Program-made: the position numbers and the translations under genes
Notes under the pieces: generated by a model
What the model was told of the DNA's origin: nothing
Databases searched by the model: none
The model's input: only the letters and a program-made list of their open reading frames with translations
Part shown: positions 1-10,820 of the stretch, piece after piece
Position numbering within the stretch: the stretch's first letter is position 1
Layout of the letters: each line of letters opens with the position of its first letter
From: Termitomyces sp. T153
Lineage: Eukaryota > Basidiomycota > Agaricomycetes > Agaricales > Lyophyllaceae
Direction of reading: 5' to 3'
Assembly (NCBI GenBank): GCA_018296165.2
Contig: JACKQL020000002.1
Coordinates: 682,001-746,000, forward strand
Length of the DNA stretch: 64,000 nt

Positions 1-299
1 ATCTCCTATCAAACCCCGGCTCCGTCCCCATTGATCACACAGCCACCTACCTCCCTTGCTTCCGCAAATCTCCCGTACGGCCTTCTGCCTGAACCCCGCC
101 AAGACCGTCTCGTTTCCCCACAATCCGACTTCTCCGGACCTTCCTGGATCTGTCTGGATCACATCTCCCCAACTACCCGCGCAACCCACCCGGACCCGGA
201 ATGTCTTCGAGTGTTCGGTTACCAATGCAGGGGAATCACGCCCGCCTAGTAAGGACTCACCCAGTGCAGCTGAGCCCCCGGGGTCAGCGGAACCTGACA
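1..299 (+). repeat. 3' end of a self-primed Ty3/gypsy LTR (family S)
   Basis: This is the U5 end of the LTR that recurs at 17923, 23220, 24758, 32593, 35970, 57090 and 60332. It shares the tail reading GCCTAGTAAGGACTC and closes with AACCTGACA. It still contains many CpG sites. The base after it (300) resumes the KDZ transposase frame, so the LTR sits inside that older gene. The 5' part lies outside the window, so solo versus full element cannot be decided. The expected 5-bp target duplicate would be GTATC. Confidence 0.9.
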
Positions 300-1958
300 G
301 TATCCTTGATGGCACAATTGACAGGAGTTCTCTTGGCACATTGTTTAAGGAATGTCAATATATTTGTTGCATGAATGCATTTCATGAATATTCACATAAT
401 TTCCTTTGTCAGGTACAGTATCACCTGATTTCTCATAGATATGCAGTAGATGCTCACAACTTTCTTTCTCAGGTACAGTATCATCTAAATGTCATCAAAG
501 GAATGGGCCTGGAGGACCTTGAAACCCTTGAACATGTCTTCAGCATGTCCAATCAACTCGCTCCCATGACTTGCTACATGTCCAAACATCACTGACATGT
601 GTTCATTGACCTTTTCTTCCATCAATGGGACAAAGAGAAGTATGAAAATCTTGGTACCATGCTTTTTAACAATTACAAACAGGCATTGCATATGATCAAC
701 AATGGACCAGAACTTGAACAAGCAAAGAAAGAATTCAATATTCAAGAAGGTGATCTAGAACAATGGTGGCTTGATGAGAAAGAGTATTTTTTGACATTGA
801 GAAAGAAACCTGAGGAGCATTTGCTTAAGATTTCTTATGTTGAATGTTTTTGTGAACTTTGAGAGGCTGAGTAACACATCACTCTCTCAACTTCAGAACA
901 TATCTGATAGATCTTGACATCAGGAAAAAGTATTGATTAGCAAATAGCTGATTCTTGTTCTTGATTACTACCCTGGATAATGCATCACAGGAAACCTATG
1001 TGTTGTCACTTTCAGCTACTTGGAAGCAAGAGATGGAATGCTTGCATGCAGATGAGTGTTGTGATCAACTGACCCATGATGTCATACTTCTGGAGGAAAA
1101 GCTTGGAATCACTTGTGAATAGTGCTGCATATTTTCATCTCTTGATTTCCTGGAGATTTCAAAGTATATATCTAGAAGACAGTATGAGAAGGCAGTAGAC
1201 AAGCTCTAGAAGACTATTTGAATTGCAGAAACTCAACCTCAGCTATACTGGTAATGCTTCATTTTACTCATTTACAAAGCATGCTAATTTTATTGAAGAC
1301 TACAAGATGCAATCACATATTGCCAAGTCACTCCAAGTGTGCTGTCAGGCCATCTGTAATGCAGTTGCTGCATACAATAGAGCAGCCCTTGCCCTTAACC
1401 CACCAAAGCTGACTCTTGATTGGTCCTGAGTATCTCATTACACTTTTCTCAAGGACTTTTTGCTCATCAGAGAGACCAACTGCAACATCAGTGATAGGCT
1501 ATGGTCCAAGGTAGTGATCTTAAGAAGGATCAAAAGCTTAAATGCATGCACAAGGAAGTTGTTTGGTGCAATGTCAAATTTTGATGGCTCTATATGTCAA
1601 TTGTTGACAAAGAATGTCATTTTACTAAATACTTATAGCAAATGAAAGAAGAAGGCTCAAAAATTTATGGTGCTGGGAAAGAGTTCATCATGTGGTGTCA
1701 TCATATTAATGCCACACTGCTCATCAAAATAGCCAGAATCTATTCACTTCTAGGCTTTACAGTATACCTAGACCTGATATCAAGGAAGGTTCTATGTAGG
1801 TAAATACTCCAGTTGAAACAATTGAGATTGTAGAGATTAACTTGGAAAGTTTGGTAAGGTTGGATGATGACACCCCCAAAGTTGAGGAAGATGATGACAA
1901 GGAAGTAGAAGCTGTCAATGGTATCATCAACTTCTTAGGGGACCTTTCTATTAGTTGA
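300..1958 (+). pseudogene. Decayed KDZ (Kyakuja-Dileera-Zisupton) transposase, C-terminal half
   Basis: Broken frames spell the C-terminal half of the KDZ transposases common in agaricomycetes. They include a His/Cys-rich stretch (CMNAFHEYSHNFLCQ) at 370-415, GLEDLETLEHVFSMSNQLAP near 505-565, FFHQWDKEKYENLGTMLFNN near 615-675, QVCCQAICNAVAAYNRAALA near 1335-1390, and an acidic tail ending at a TGA at 1956. The frame is interrupted at 593-595 by a TGA where family members have Arg, which fits CGA to TGA deamination. Several frameshifts follow. KDZ enzymes move class II elements by cut and paste; this copy is dead. The N-terminal half lies upstream of the LTR, outside the window. Confidence 0.75.
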
Positions 1959-3362
1959 CAAACTCATATACAAAATTACATTTCTCAGTTTTTGCAATGA
2001 TTAATGTAATACACTTGTTGCACTTGAGATTTTAAGAAATATGAGCATGAAACAGTGATAGAGACATTGGCAACATACTGAATAACAGTACAAGATGGTA
2101 GTAACTACTGCCAAATGTTATAAATAGACATAATATACTAATGTTATCAATTCTCCAGTTTTCTCATTGTTTCCAAGATGCTTTGAAGAAAGATTATGCT
2201 CAAGATCTTTGAGAAATGTGCACATGAATTTACAAATTCTGTGCAACCTTACAAAATTCAAGAAACTACTTATAGATCTTATAAAAACTTTTGATATGCC
2301 ATTCCTATGACTTATGAGCTATAGAACAATGTATATGTAGTGGCAACTCATAATTAGTGGGTTGGTCTGCTATGTTTACAACCAATTTACAACTTTGATC
2401 AATGTATCAAACATCACTTTGTTCTTACCATTACTGTGTCTTGATGATAGTGGCAGGGCCCAGATTTGTGGTTCTGGGTGGTTTTACTCCTGGACTCAAA
2501 GATTCAATGTAAATTTACATTCTGTTGTCTGCAAGGAGGATTGTTTGACATTACCTAGGCCCTTCTCTACTTGTAGCAAGCATCATTGGATCTTTCCTCT
2601 CCCAGTCAAATGCCTCAGTTACACAGATGCATAGAAGGTCAATGGTCTCCAGGCATCTATACAGCATACCATAGAAGAGAACCTAGATCCTGAGTCTATA
2701 CAGAACCAAATTTGACCCTCCCATCCCCTCTCTCAGTTTTTTGGAACCTACTGGGAATGGATACCTGGGATCTATCCAGAGTGGTGAGTACTCTCTGCCA
2801 CATCACTGATTACTGTCTGATCTTTATGTCTTGTATAAGGAGGGACCCAACAATGCTGCAATTCAATTGGCAGTCATAAACAGCTGGTTTGCACCCAGCT
2901 CACAGTTTTTGACACTTCATGGTGCACTTATTTTCATGGTATTAAGGGCACAAATTTCAGAAGAGATGCAGAACCTGATTACCATGTGTAGTACAGTTCA
3001 TCCCATTCTCCCATTACTCTGATCATTGATAGATACTTCCAAATTTGACCCCTCTGTTCAACTTCCTACTATGCTGCAAGCTCAGCCTCCTGCTACACTG
3101 CAAGCTCAGCTTCCTACTACACTTCTTCTCCATTCAGCATGAACCCAACTTGCAAGTCCTGTGAAAGAAATCAATGTTCATAGTCCAGTAATGCAGCCTG
3201 CTGCCATTTCAAGGTCTCCTAGCCCTGTTAAGCTCCAGTCTTATATCAGTTCTCAAGGCAAATAGACCCACAACCTGACTAGCCTTCAGACACACTGTAA
3301 GTTCCAGCTGTGCCTAGTTACTTTCACTAACCACTATATAAATTCTTACAGTTGACAACCTT
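1959..3362. other. CpG-poor decayed sequence, no gene recognised
   Basis: The region is AT-rich, nearly free of CpG and full of stops in all frames. Short open stretches at 2362-2634 and 2831-3022 resemble nothing I can name. A Pro/Gln-rich imperfect repeat (about 3060-3125, units around CTGCAAGCTCAGCCTCCTGC) suggests a low-complexity linker of a former coding region that continues downstream. Confidence 0.4.
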
Positions 3363-5060
3363 TTGCTTGGCTATTTACCCTCTGCCCAGTCTTTGATCCC
3401 TAACCTCTTCTACTATCAATATGTTGATCTTTATCAGATATCCTCAATACCATCCAAAGCTCTGTTCTCCCTGCCATTGAATACTCAATCTTGTTTGGTG
3501 AAGTTGTTGACTCATATCTTTAGAGTCATAGATATACTCAAAAAGCTGTGACAATTCTTGAGCAAGTATGGGTGTCCTCACAAGGTAGACAAGCCAACTT
3601 TATTCAGTACATCTGCCTTGAAGGCTTTTTGTGGCTGGAGGCCAAGTGGATTTGGAAATATATAGATAAGCTGTCATCTCAGTAGGTATGTTATCACATG
3701 CACTTTGTGTCACTTAAATGTTTGTTTTGAAATTTATTCTACAGTTTCTTTACTGTGTCTACTATAGCTACATTCTTGACATCTATTGACACTTCCAAGC
3801 ACTACTGTAACCTGACATGGCAATCTGTCACAGGCTTGCTTTGCCATTGGCTCTACCATCTCCAAAAGAAGCAAAAATCAGTGAAGAGGACTGTAACAGC
3901 AAAAACCAAAACCAAAGCAAAACACAAGGCCCATCAAGAAAAATATTCAGATGCACTTCAAGCCTCAGTCAAACCTGTTGAAGCTAAAGCTATCAAACTT
4001 CATGAGTAATTTGGTGGCCATAGTCTTGATTATTATAGAGCCAAAATTCTCCAGACAGGCCACCTGAAAGTTGAGATGCACAGAGTGTCATGTTGGAACA
4101 CATTTCTATGCCATAAAGCTAAACTTGCAAATCAAAGTAAGTTCTTTTTTTGACATAATTCCTTGTACTTATAGATACAGGTGTCAAAGAAGGTGCAGAA
4201 CATCAGAAGGCATATCAACTATCACAGACTGTATGGGAGAAGTGGAACACCATGTTGGAAGAAGAGAAGATTGCCTTAACCAATCTGCTTATTGAAGAAT
4301 TCAAGGAGCATTGTGCAAACACAATATATGGCCAACACAATATTGCACTTGAAACCTTCAACTCTGCTACTCAGAGCTTGCTGAACCTGGAGCAATATGT
4401 AAATAAGCATGACTCTTGACAGTGCTCAAAATATTGACAAAGTGGTCTTAGATGACTGCTGTTCATGTATAAACAAGAACAGAGATGTTCCTTGTTGCCT
4501 GCCAGTCATTGGCCACTGTATTTCTGTATCCCTTTGTCTCATGCATGTCTGACCATGCATGTAACTTCCCTTTTCATCAGTTCAAGAAGACATTCCAAGA
4601 GGTGGCTTTATCTTTTGAGGCATACTGCATGTCTGGCATTGAAGGTAAATTGATTATCATACTGTATAGTGATATCCTCATTGACTACTTTTCCTAGGCA
4701 TGGTCAACAATCATATGTCAAATACTGCAGAGCTGAAGATGCAGCTGAAAAATATCATCAATTCTTCACTCCATAAGTTTCTCCCAAGCCAAACATCATT
4801 TTGCTTAGATTTTACTTGACAACAACTGATGGAACATTGAAGAGGCACTTCTGGGCAAAGTACATATAGTCTATGTGGGCTTCAAGGAGAGGTTCACTAT
4901 AGCCTATGGTGTTGTGATTGAGAAATGGCCTCTTAAGAGGTTCATTTCTCCACCTGAGGTCAATATTCTCCTTGGCACATGGACTTCAGGAACAATGTTT
5001 TTCTGCAAAATAGAGAATGATGAATGGGAAACATAGCACACAAATTATAGAGCATCAGGT
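3363..5060 (+). pseudogene. Broken gene resembling a multicopy agaricomycete protein of unknown function
   Basis: Pieces in shifting frames look like one former protein: a Lys/Thr-rich stretch (TVTAKTKTKAKHKAHQEKYS) at about 3890-3950, AKILQTGHLKVEMHRVSCWN near 4050-4100, KWNTMLEEEKIALTNLLIEE near 4240-4300, and IEKWPLKRF followed by LGTWTSGTMFF near 4920-5000. The order and wording resemble a family of long hypothetical proteins I associate with repeat-rich agaricomycete genomes. I cannot name a domain or function. Stops, frameshifts and near absence of CpG show it is dead. The upstream limit is uncertain. Confidence 0.35.
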
Positions 5061-6371
5061 ACATGATCATCATCATTTCATATGGAAATATTTCTCATGA
5101 TTCTAAAAATCTGCCAGCATTGTCCTCTCCTCCCATCAACAATTCTATTCCCAATGGTTCTTCTGCTGATGTGTTGTTCTCCTCTCTCACCAACAGTTCT
5201 ACTTCCAATCCCAATGGTGTTGCCCCATCCTCTGCCATAGTCATAAAAGGAAAACCCATCACAATAAGCACAAGCCCCCATGGCTGATGTTACACATTCC
5301 ACCACTATCAACAATGCATCATTGCAGTTCATCAATCTATCTGGCCCAAGGACACTCAAGTAGTGTCAGAAAATGCAAGCAATGCTCCAATGCTGAGAAA
5401 AAAAGGGGCCTGTGTAAGAAGGCATTGGTGGTGGCAGTGACAGCACCTACATCTTAGTACTACATATTGCACTTGTAATTTCTTTATATTCATACAATAC
5501 AAAAGTTCATCATTCAAAATCACATTACATACTAGATGAATACTATGGAAAATCTAACTGATTGAGAGGCATTGTAAGTAATGTAAGGGAGGCATGAAAA
5601 ATATAGATAATTGAAGTGCTGGTGTATGTGGAGAATGATGAGCAAGGGTGCTTTGAGAACACAAGGTCAAGTGCAATGAAGGACAGGCATGAAAGGCTAT
5701 TGATGATGTTGATGGATATTCAAGTAAAGTGGCAAAAGCATGGGAATGGTGACAAGGGGATTGATGGTAGTGGGAGTGGCTGGGCATGGGAAGCTGTTGA
5801 CAACATTGATGGATGTTTGAGTAAAGGAGCAGGGGGATTGATGGTGGTGGGAGTGGCAGCCCAATGATGACAAAGGTAGTTGATGGCAGCACAATGATGA
5901 CAAAGATAGTTGATAGCAGGAGGAGCAGAATGATGCTGACTAAGGTGGTTGATGATGGGCATGCAATGAGAACATAACTTTGGAGAGGACTGATAATAGT
6001 AATGAGATTATTGATATTTACAGGTCTCTCCATATGGAAAAAGCTACAAATTATTCATAGATATTGGCAGTGGCAGAATATAGGAACATCTAGGCTAACT
6101 AGCCATACTAGGGGGGAGGTGCCTGGCCTAGCTAACTAGCCATGTATGATGTAAGGGTTAAGTGCAAGCTCAATAGTAGGTTGTGAATAAGGCTCTGCAC
6201 TGTAACTGTATACATCAGCAAAAAGTCACTTGGAAAAACATGGGTACTCATGAAGTACTATAGGAGTAGTCTATTACTAGGCTGATATGCCCATCTTGGG
6301 AAAGTTGCTGGTGTAATTGAACTAAGTCTGGTCCAAGGAAAATCATCAAAAATTATCATATATTATTGTGA
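5061..6371. repeat. Gene-free stretch with a degenerate GT/GA-rich minisatellite
   Basis: From about 5695 to 5960 the plus strand repeats variants of TTGATGATG...GTGGGAGTGGC and CAATGATGACAAAG(A/G)TAGTTGATGGCAGC. This leaves both strands open by composition (a 159-codon minus frame at 5554-6033 rich in Leu, Pro, Ser and His). I see no domain, codon logic or homologue, so I read it as repeat, not gene. Confidence 0.5.
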
Positions 6372-6730
6372 TGTTGGAGCCTTTTTTGGCCACTGTAAAA
6401 CTTGCACTTACCCATTGTACTTATCACACCCCCCTTAATACTCTCATTCTCTCCATTCTTTCACTGTTACATGATCCACTGCAACTCTTTTACATTTTAT
6501 GCTTACATATATATATATGAGCACTGACTGTACAATACCCTCAGTCACTTACACTAGACTGAGAGTAAGTTCAATGCTCCTCATCAACTTTTACTTATTT
6601 ATTGACATTGTACCTGATAGGAATCATACTTACAATTACTACAGGTATAGTACACTTACTCAGTCACTTATGCTAGACTGAGGGAATCATACTTACAATT
6701 ATTACAGGTACATAAGTAAGAGTTCTAACA
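6372..6730 (+). repeat. Copia LTR (5' LTR by its adjacent PBS)
   Basis: A 359-bp segment starts TGTTGGAGCC and ends GTTCTAACA, the TG...CA form of agaricomycete Copia LTRs. It is followed at once by GGTTATGGGA, a Copia-type primer-binding site. Inside, a unit containing GAATCATACTTACAATTA and CAGTCACTTA(C/T)(A/G)CTAGACTGAG is duplicated (about 6540-6715). No matching 3' LTR was found. The sequence is strongly CpG-depleted, hence old. Confidence 0.6.
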
Positions 6731-6742
6731 GGTTATGGGAAA
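6731..6742 (+). other. Copia primer-binding site (half-tRNA-iMet type)
   Basis: GGTTATGGGA directly abuts the LTR end. Copia elements prime from the anticodon half of initiator tRNA-Met, whose complement begins GGTTATGGGCCC. The same motif follows the Copia LTR end at 55571. Identification is by motif only. Confidence 0.55.
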
Positions 6743-9051
6743 CTGCTACCATACTCTCTGAAGTATATGTCAGAACTCCCTTGTGCACCTGGACATATCA
6801 CATTCCCCAACATCACATTTTGAACCTTAGAGCTGATAAACAATTATGTACTCTTTGCATCACTATCCAAATCTATCTTCACCAACTGAGGTTCCAAATA
6901 TGTTGGAAAGTATAAATACATCATTCAGAAGTATCTTAAAAAATGTGCTAACTACTCAAAAATAGAGGACTATTTTGAAAATATGTCTTCTAATCAATGT
7001 ACCTATAAGTGTCCTCTACCTTTCTTTGAGCCTCAGTTGTTACAAGAACAAGTTGTTGAAGATGAGATGTTGATGTCAAGAAGAACTGTTTGTGCTTACA
7101 TAACCATGTTCTGGAAGTTTGTGACATCTACAGTGCAGTGCATATAAACCTGACCTCTCTGCAGTAACTGCAATTTTGTATCCCTTGCAGAGCAAGCAAA
7201 AATTTAGAAGAAAACCTAGTTAAATAGTTATAAAAATGCAATCAACAAAAAGCACATAGATTATATGATACAGTCCACTTTTTGAGAGGAAAGAGTCAAT
7301 ACTCCAGAGTGCCTATTGTATCTTCCCTGAATGTCCTAATGCCCAAAGGCAATTACTAATCCTAGCAGGCAAAGGCCCAGAACACATTTAAGTGTTATTT
7401 CCTTCTAAAATTTCACTGTGAGCTCAACCTGATTGAAATGTACTGGGGCTGGGTCAAACTTTGTAAGTTATTCATTTGTAATTAGATTTCAACTGAGTTA
7501 ATAATAATAACTGCCTCTAAGGTTTCTGATCATTGGGAGATGGTTCTTTTACCAAGGCTAAAACTCTGGTTTATGAGCTCTTGGACTCCTGTGAGACTAA
7601 AACAATTTGCTATTTCATCTGCTTTCATCTGTGTAGTGTTAGAGTAATATAAATCTAATTTTTCCTGAAGTCAACATGTAAGTAAAAATACACAATATCT
7701 ACTGATCTAGCTTGATTTGAATATATATAAGAGGGAGAAGGCAAGCTACAAACAATAGAGAAATGAATTGGCATGACAAATATTCAAACTCAGCTTGGGA
7801 TCCTACTATGGACTATATGCAAACCATGATGTGAAGACCTAAAGTTTATCAGGGTCATAGACCTGTCATGTTTCATTTCATGTCCAAAACAACCCTTCCA
7901 TTAGGATGTCTCTGACATCCTTCCTCAAATGATAAAAAATACAAAACTTGGCATACTCATACTTCTTATACTATATATAAAGTACTCATTTTCCAAGGGA
8001 TCTGTAAGATGTTGATGGAAGCTGAAGTCATCCAAAATCTTGTTCATATCTGGGTCATTGACAGTACTATTACTAAAGTACAGTGCCAAACACTCAAAAT
8101 AGACATCTCATGACTTGAAATTTTGGGATGACATCTCCTACAGAACTGACTTTTTGTTCTTGAAACTCTCAGAATAGACTCCTCTGAAGAATGACTTTCA
8201 AATAAACATAACCAATTTTCTCAGTGATAAGTTTGAATTTTTTTTCTATCTGAAAGTGGACTTGGATTCTTTTTTCCTGATTGGGTTATCTAATCTACTG
8301 ATATATCTTATCACTATCCTTAAATAGCATTCCAAACCATCAAGTACAACATAATCAAGGAGTAGGTCTACACTCATCATAATCCAGCCCCAATTTTATG
8401 GTGTGAACAATACTTTTAAACAGCATATTCAGCTTGTCTAGCATTAAGGCCTTTTCTCACAATCATTAGTTGTCTTTTGATACAGCCATATCAAAAATGA
8501 CATACTCATAAGCATTCATGTAGCACTATACCTTACAGACATCCTCACAAGTTTGGTTTTACTACTTTTTTGGCTCCACATACATAGAATCTGAGTTGAT
8601 GGATCTATGTATAGTATGTATAGTATTACTAAAAATAATTTACAAAAGAATTGGAGGAGAATTGCAACAAGTAGGTAGCCTTTATCTGTGCCATTTCATA
8701 ACTAGGTTATGTTTCTTATCTGGGTCATCAACAGTACTCCTCAGACTCAATGAGCAGAAAAATGACCACCTTTTCTAGCTCGATGAACCAAAGACAAGTA
8801 GAGAGGAGGAACTCAAGTTCAGAACATGGGAGTATGGAAGAAGCAGAATGAAGAAGTGGCTGACACTGAACAAAATATTCAGGTTATGCCAAAAAGGAAC
8901 CTCTTTTGCTCTATAGTAGGGCTGGAATCAAACCAACAGCTGAATACCTCTGCTAGTGGCATAGCATCTATCTCCTATATCTTATACTCTACAAGTACAG
9001 AGTAAGGAGCCCAAGAATAGAACAACTGCCCTGCAGGTCTGAAGCAGCCAA
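6743..9051. other. Decayed transposon interior, no recognisable protein
   Basis: More than 2 kb with almost no CpG and no frame longer than 60 codons worth naming. The Copia gag expected downstream of the PBS is not readable. It contains two copies of a short LTR-end-like motif (about 7995-8063 and 8706-8737) that recurs, reverse-complemented and CpG-replete, at 53464. Confidence 0.5.
7995..8063 (+). repeat. LTR-end-like repeat shared with 53464-53540
   Basis: GGGATCTGTAAGATGTTGATGGAAGC...CATATCTGGGTCATTGACA matches the reverse complement of 53464-53535 over about 70 bp, with differences mostly CpG to TpG/CpA here. A TATA-like TATATATAAAG lies upstream at about 7974. The shared part ends in ...GACA then GTA, consistent with an LTR 3' end. 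Confidence 0.45.
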
Positions 9052-9955
9052 CTAATGAACATTGTTATCCATGGCACAACAGGCCCTCAGTTCAAACTTG
9101 GTGTGAAGCATTGGTGACTGCAATAGTGGCAAAATTTTATTTCCTCTCAGTTGGCAAAAGAGACCATGATATACTAATATTATAAAGGTTGGTCCAAGTG
9201 ATGAGCTTATTATACCAAATGGAAGGGAATATGTATGAGGAGAGATATAGAGGTACAGAGGGAGAAGAAGGTAATAAAAACTTTTGAGAAGGTAATACTC
9301 TATGAGATGGGCCATCCACCATGTTATCAGAAGTAGACACCCATTATAACAAAATCCAAAGGGATTTTGACTAAAAATTGTCCACTATACAATGAAGAAT
9401 ACCATTCTGTTGCAAATTTCTAGAAAAACCAGCAGAAAGGGCCCCCACAATGCCTGCATTATCTGACTGAATAACAATGTAACAGTCTGTAAAGAACAAG
9501 ATCAAGATATGAATAGCCAAGTTGACTGCAACCATTTCTGCCCAAACAATGTCACATCTGTTGCTCTTCCAGCCAGTCCAAAGTGGCCAGGCCAACCATT
9601 TGCTGTTGAGGACTAGACCCAACCCCTACAAAGTTGAAGTGTCAACAAACAGCTGGACAGGCATAGATTCTGAGGAGCAGACAATGCAAGACCCACACCA
9701 TGTATGTTTCAGCATGTTACACCACCAGTCCAGGTTGGCAAGAATGGCCTTGCCAGGTGATAACCAAGGAATGGAGATGGGTTAATAGGAAAACATTCTT
9801 GAAAAAATAAAGAGAAGGGAGATGAGAACAACCAGTTGGGATCACAAGGCAAACATAATTCAGTGTGCCAATAAGAGACTCAGTAGCAAGGAGAGAAACT
9901 GAACAGCCCACAGTCCATTTCTCAAGTTTTCAAAGATACTTGATTTGCTTTACAA
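9052..9955 (-). pseudogene. Ngaro/DIRS-type reverse transcriptase-RNase H remnant
   Basis: On the minus strand the frames give ESLIGTLNYVCLVIPTGCSH (about 9825-9890), then a stretch with IVWAEMVAVNLAI and IQSDNAGIVGALSAG (about 9440-9560), then DNMVDGPSHRVLPSQ (about 9295-9340). These are the end of a DIRS-class reverse transcriptase and its RNase H, including the SDN and NP(A)DxPSRG signatures, here with Ala to Val and Arg to His. The same family is present more completely at 39357-46188. Upstream RT, gag and the tyrosine recombinase were not found near it. Stops and CpG loss mark it as dead. Confidence 0.65.
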
Positions 9956-10350
9956 TTCATGCACACCATAACCTGTTTGGGGGTAAATGTGCCTAGTCCT
10001 CCATCCACATGCACTCTATATTCTCAAGCAATCACAGAGGGGGATCTCCATGAGCTACTGGCACACATAACAGCCTGCCTGGGTGAGTCCAAGTAGGGTT
10101 CAGATCCATTGTCACTGGCTGGGTTGTCTTCTTCAGTCACAGTAGGCAAGGGAGTTTGGAGAGCAGGAGGAGCAGAAGTGTCATGCCATGTGCCACAACC
10201 TCTTCCTTGACCTATCAAAGACATAAGAGCACCCTAGAGTGAACAACCAGAAAAAAACCAAAATGTGTAAACATGTGAATGACATGTCCAGGTGGTGGTC
10301 AACAACAATGACTGTTCTGTGTCACACTTTGTCACACATCAAAATATGTC
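9956..10350. other. Edge of the transposon island, no gene
   Basis: Still CpG-poor. A 66-codon minus frame at 10024-10224 lies just upstream (minus sense) of the Ngaro remnant but is not recognisable. CpG dinucleotides reappear abruptly from about 10360, marking the transition to host sequence. Confidence 0.5.
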
Positions 10351-10820
10351 CATCCTCTTCCGTGCCTCCTTCCGGAAGGACGTCAGACAAAGAAAGGATA
10401 CCCGGTCAGACCAGATCACGTGCTTCATAACCTTATCACGTGGGAGCAAAAATCGAGGGACAAAATTCCCTCGGAACCTTCGGGTCACATGTGTCCTGAG
10501 GAAATCTTATCTAATCCCCATTTTAATATAGATTAGATCAGTCGAAACCCACTTGAACGACCGCGCCCAACAACTATAGTCTATATCACTCCTACTGTCC
10601 ACCTCAGGTAGATTGTAAAGCATCCAAGGTTGAGTCTGGATTATGCTGCTTATCTATGTTGTCAGGCTCGATACAAATTACGAGTACCGCCTTGCGATCC
10701 ACGCCAAACTCACGCGGGAATTTACTGGTTGTCAACATTCTCCTGTGTTGAGTATATACTCAGAACATCTTCTTGACTCAAGAAAAAGGATCTGATTAGA
10801 CGAAAGTCATTGGAGACTCA
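10351..10820. promoter_or_regulatory. Upstream region of WDR59 with paired CACGTG boxes
   Basis: CpG-rich host DNA. Two perfect ATCACGTG boxes (CACGTG at 10417-10422 and 10437-10442) are spaced 20 bp start to start, about two helical turns, roughly 380 bp before the chosen WDR59 start. CACGTG is the core of bHLH and bHLH-Zip sites. No clear TATA box near the start. A regulatory role is inference. Confidence 0.4.

Noticed and set aside
5554..6033. 159-codon minus frame rich in Leu, Pro, Ser and His
   Set aside because: Produced by a degenerate minisatellite; no domain and overlapping open frames on both strands.
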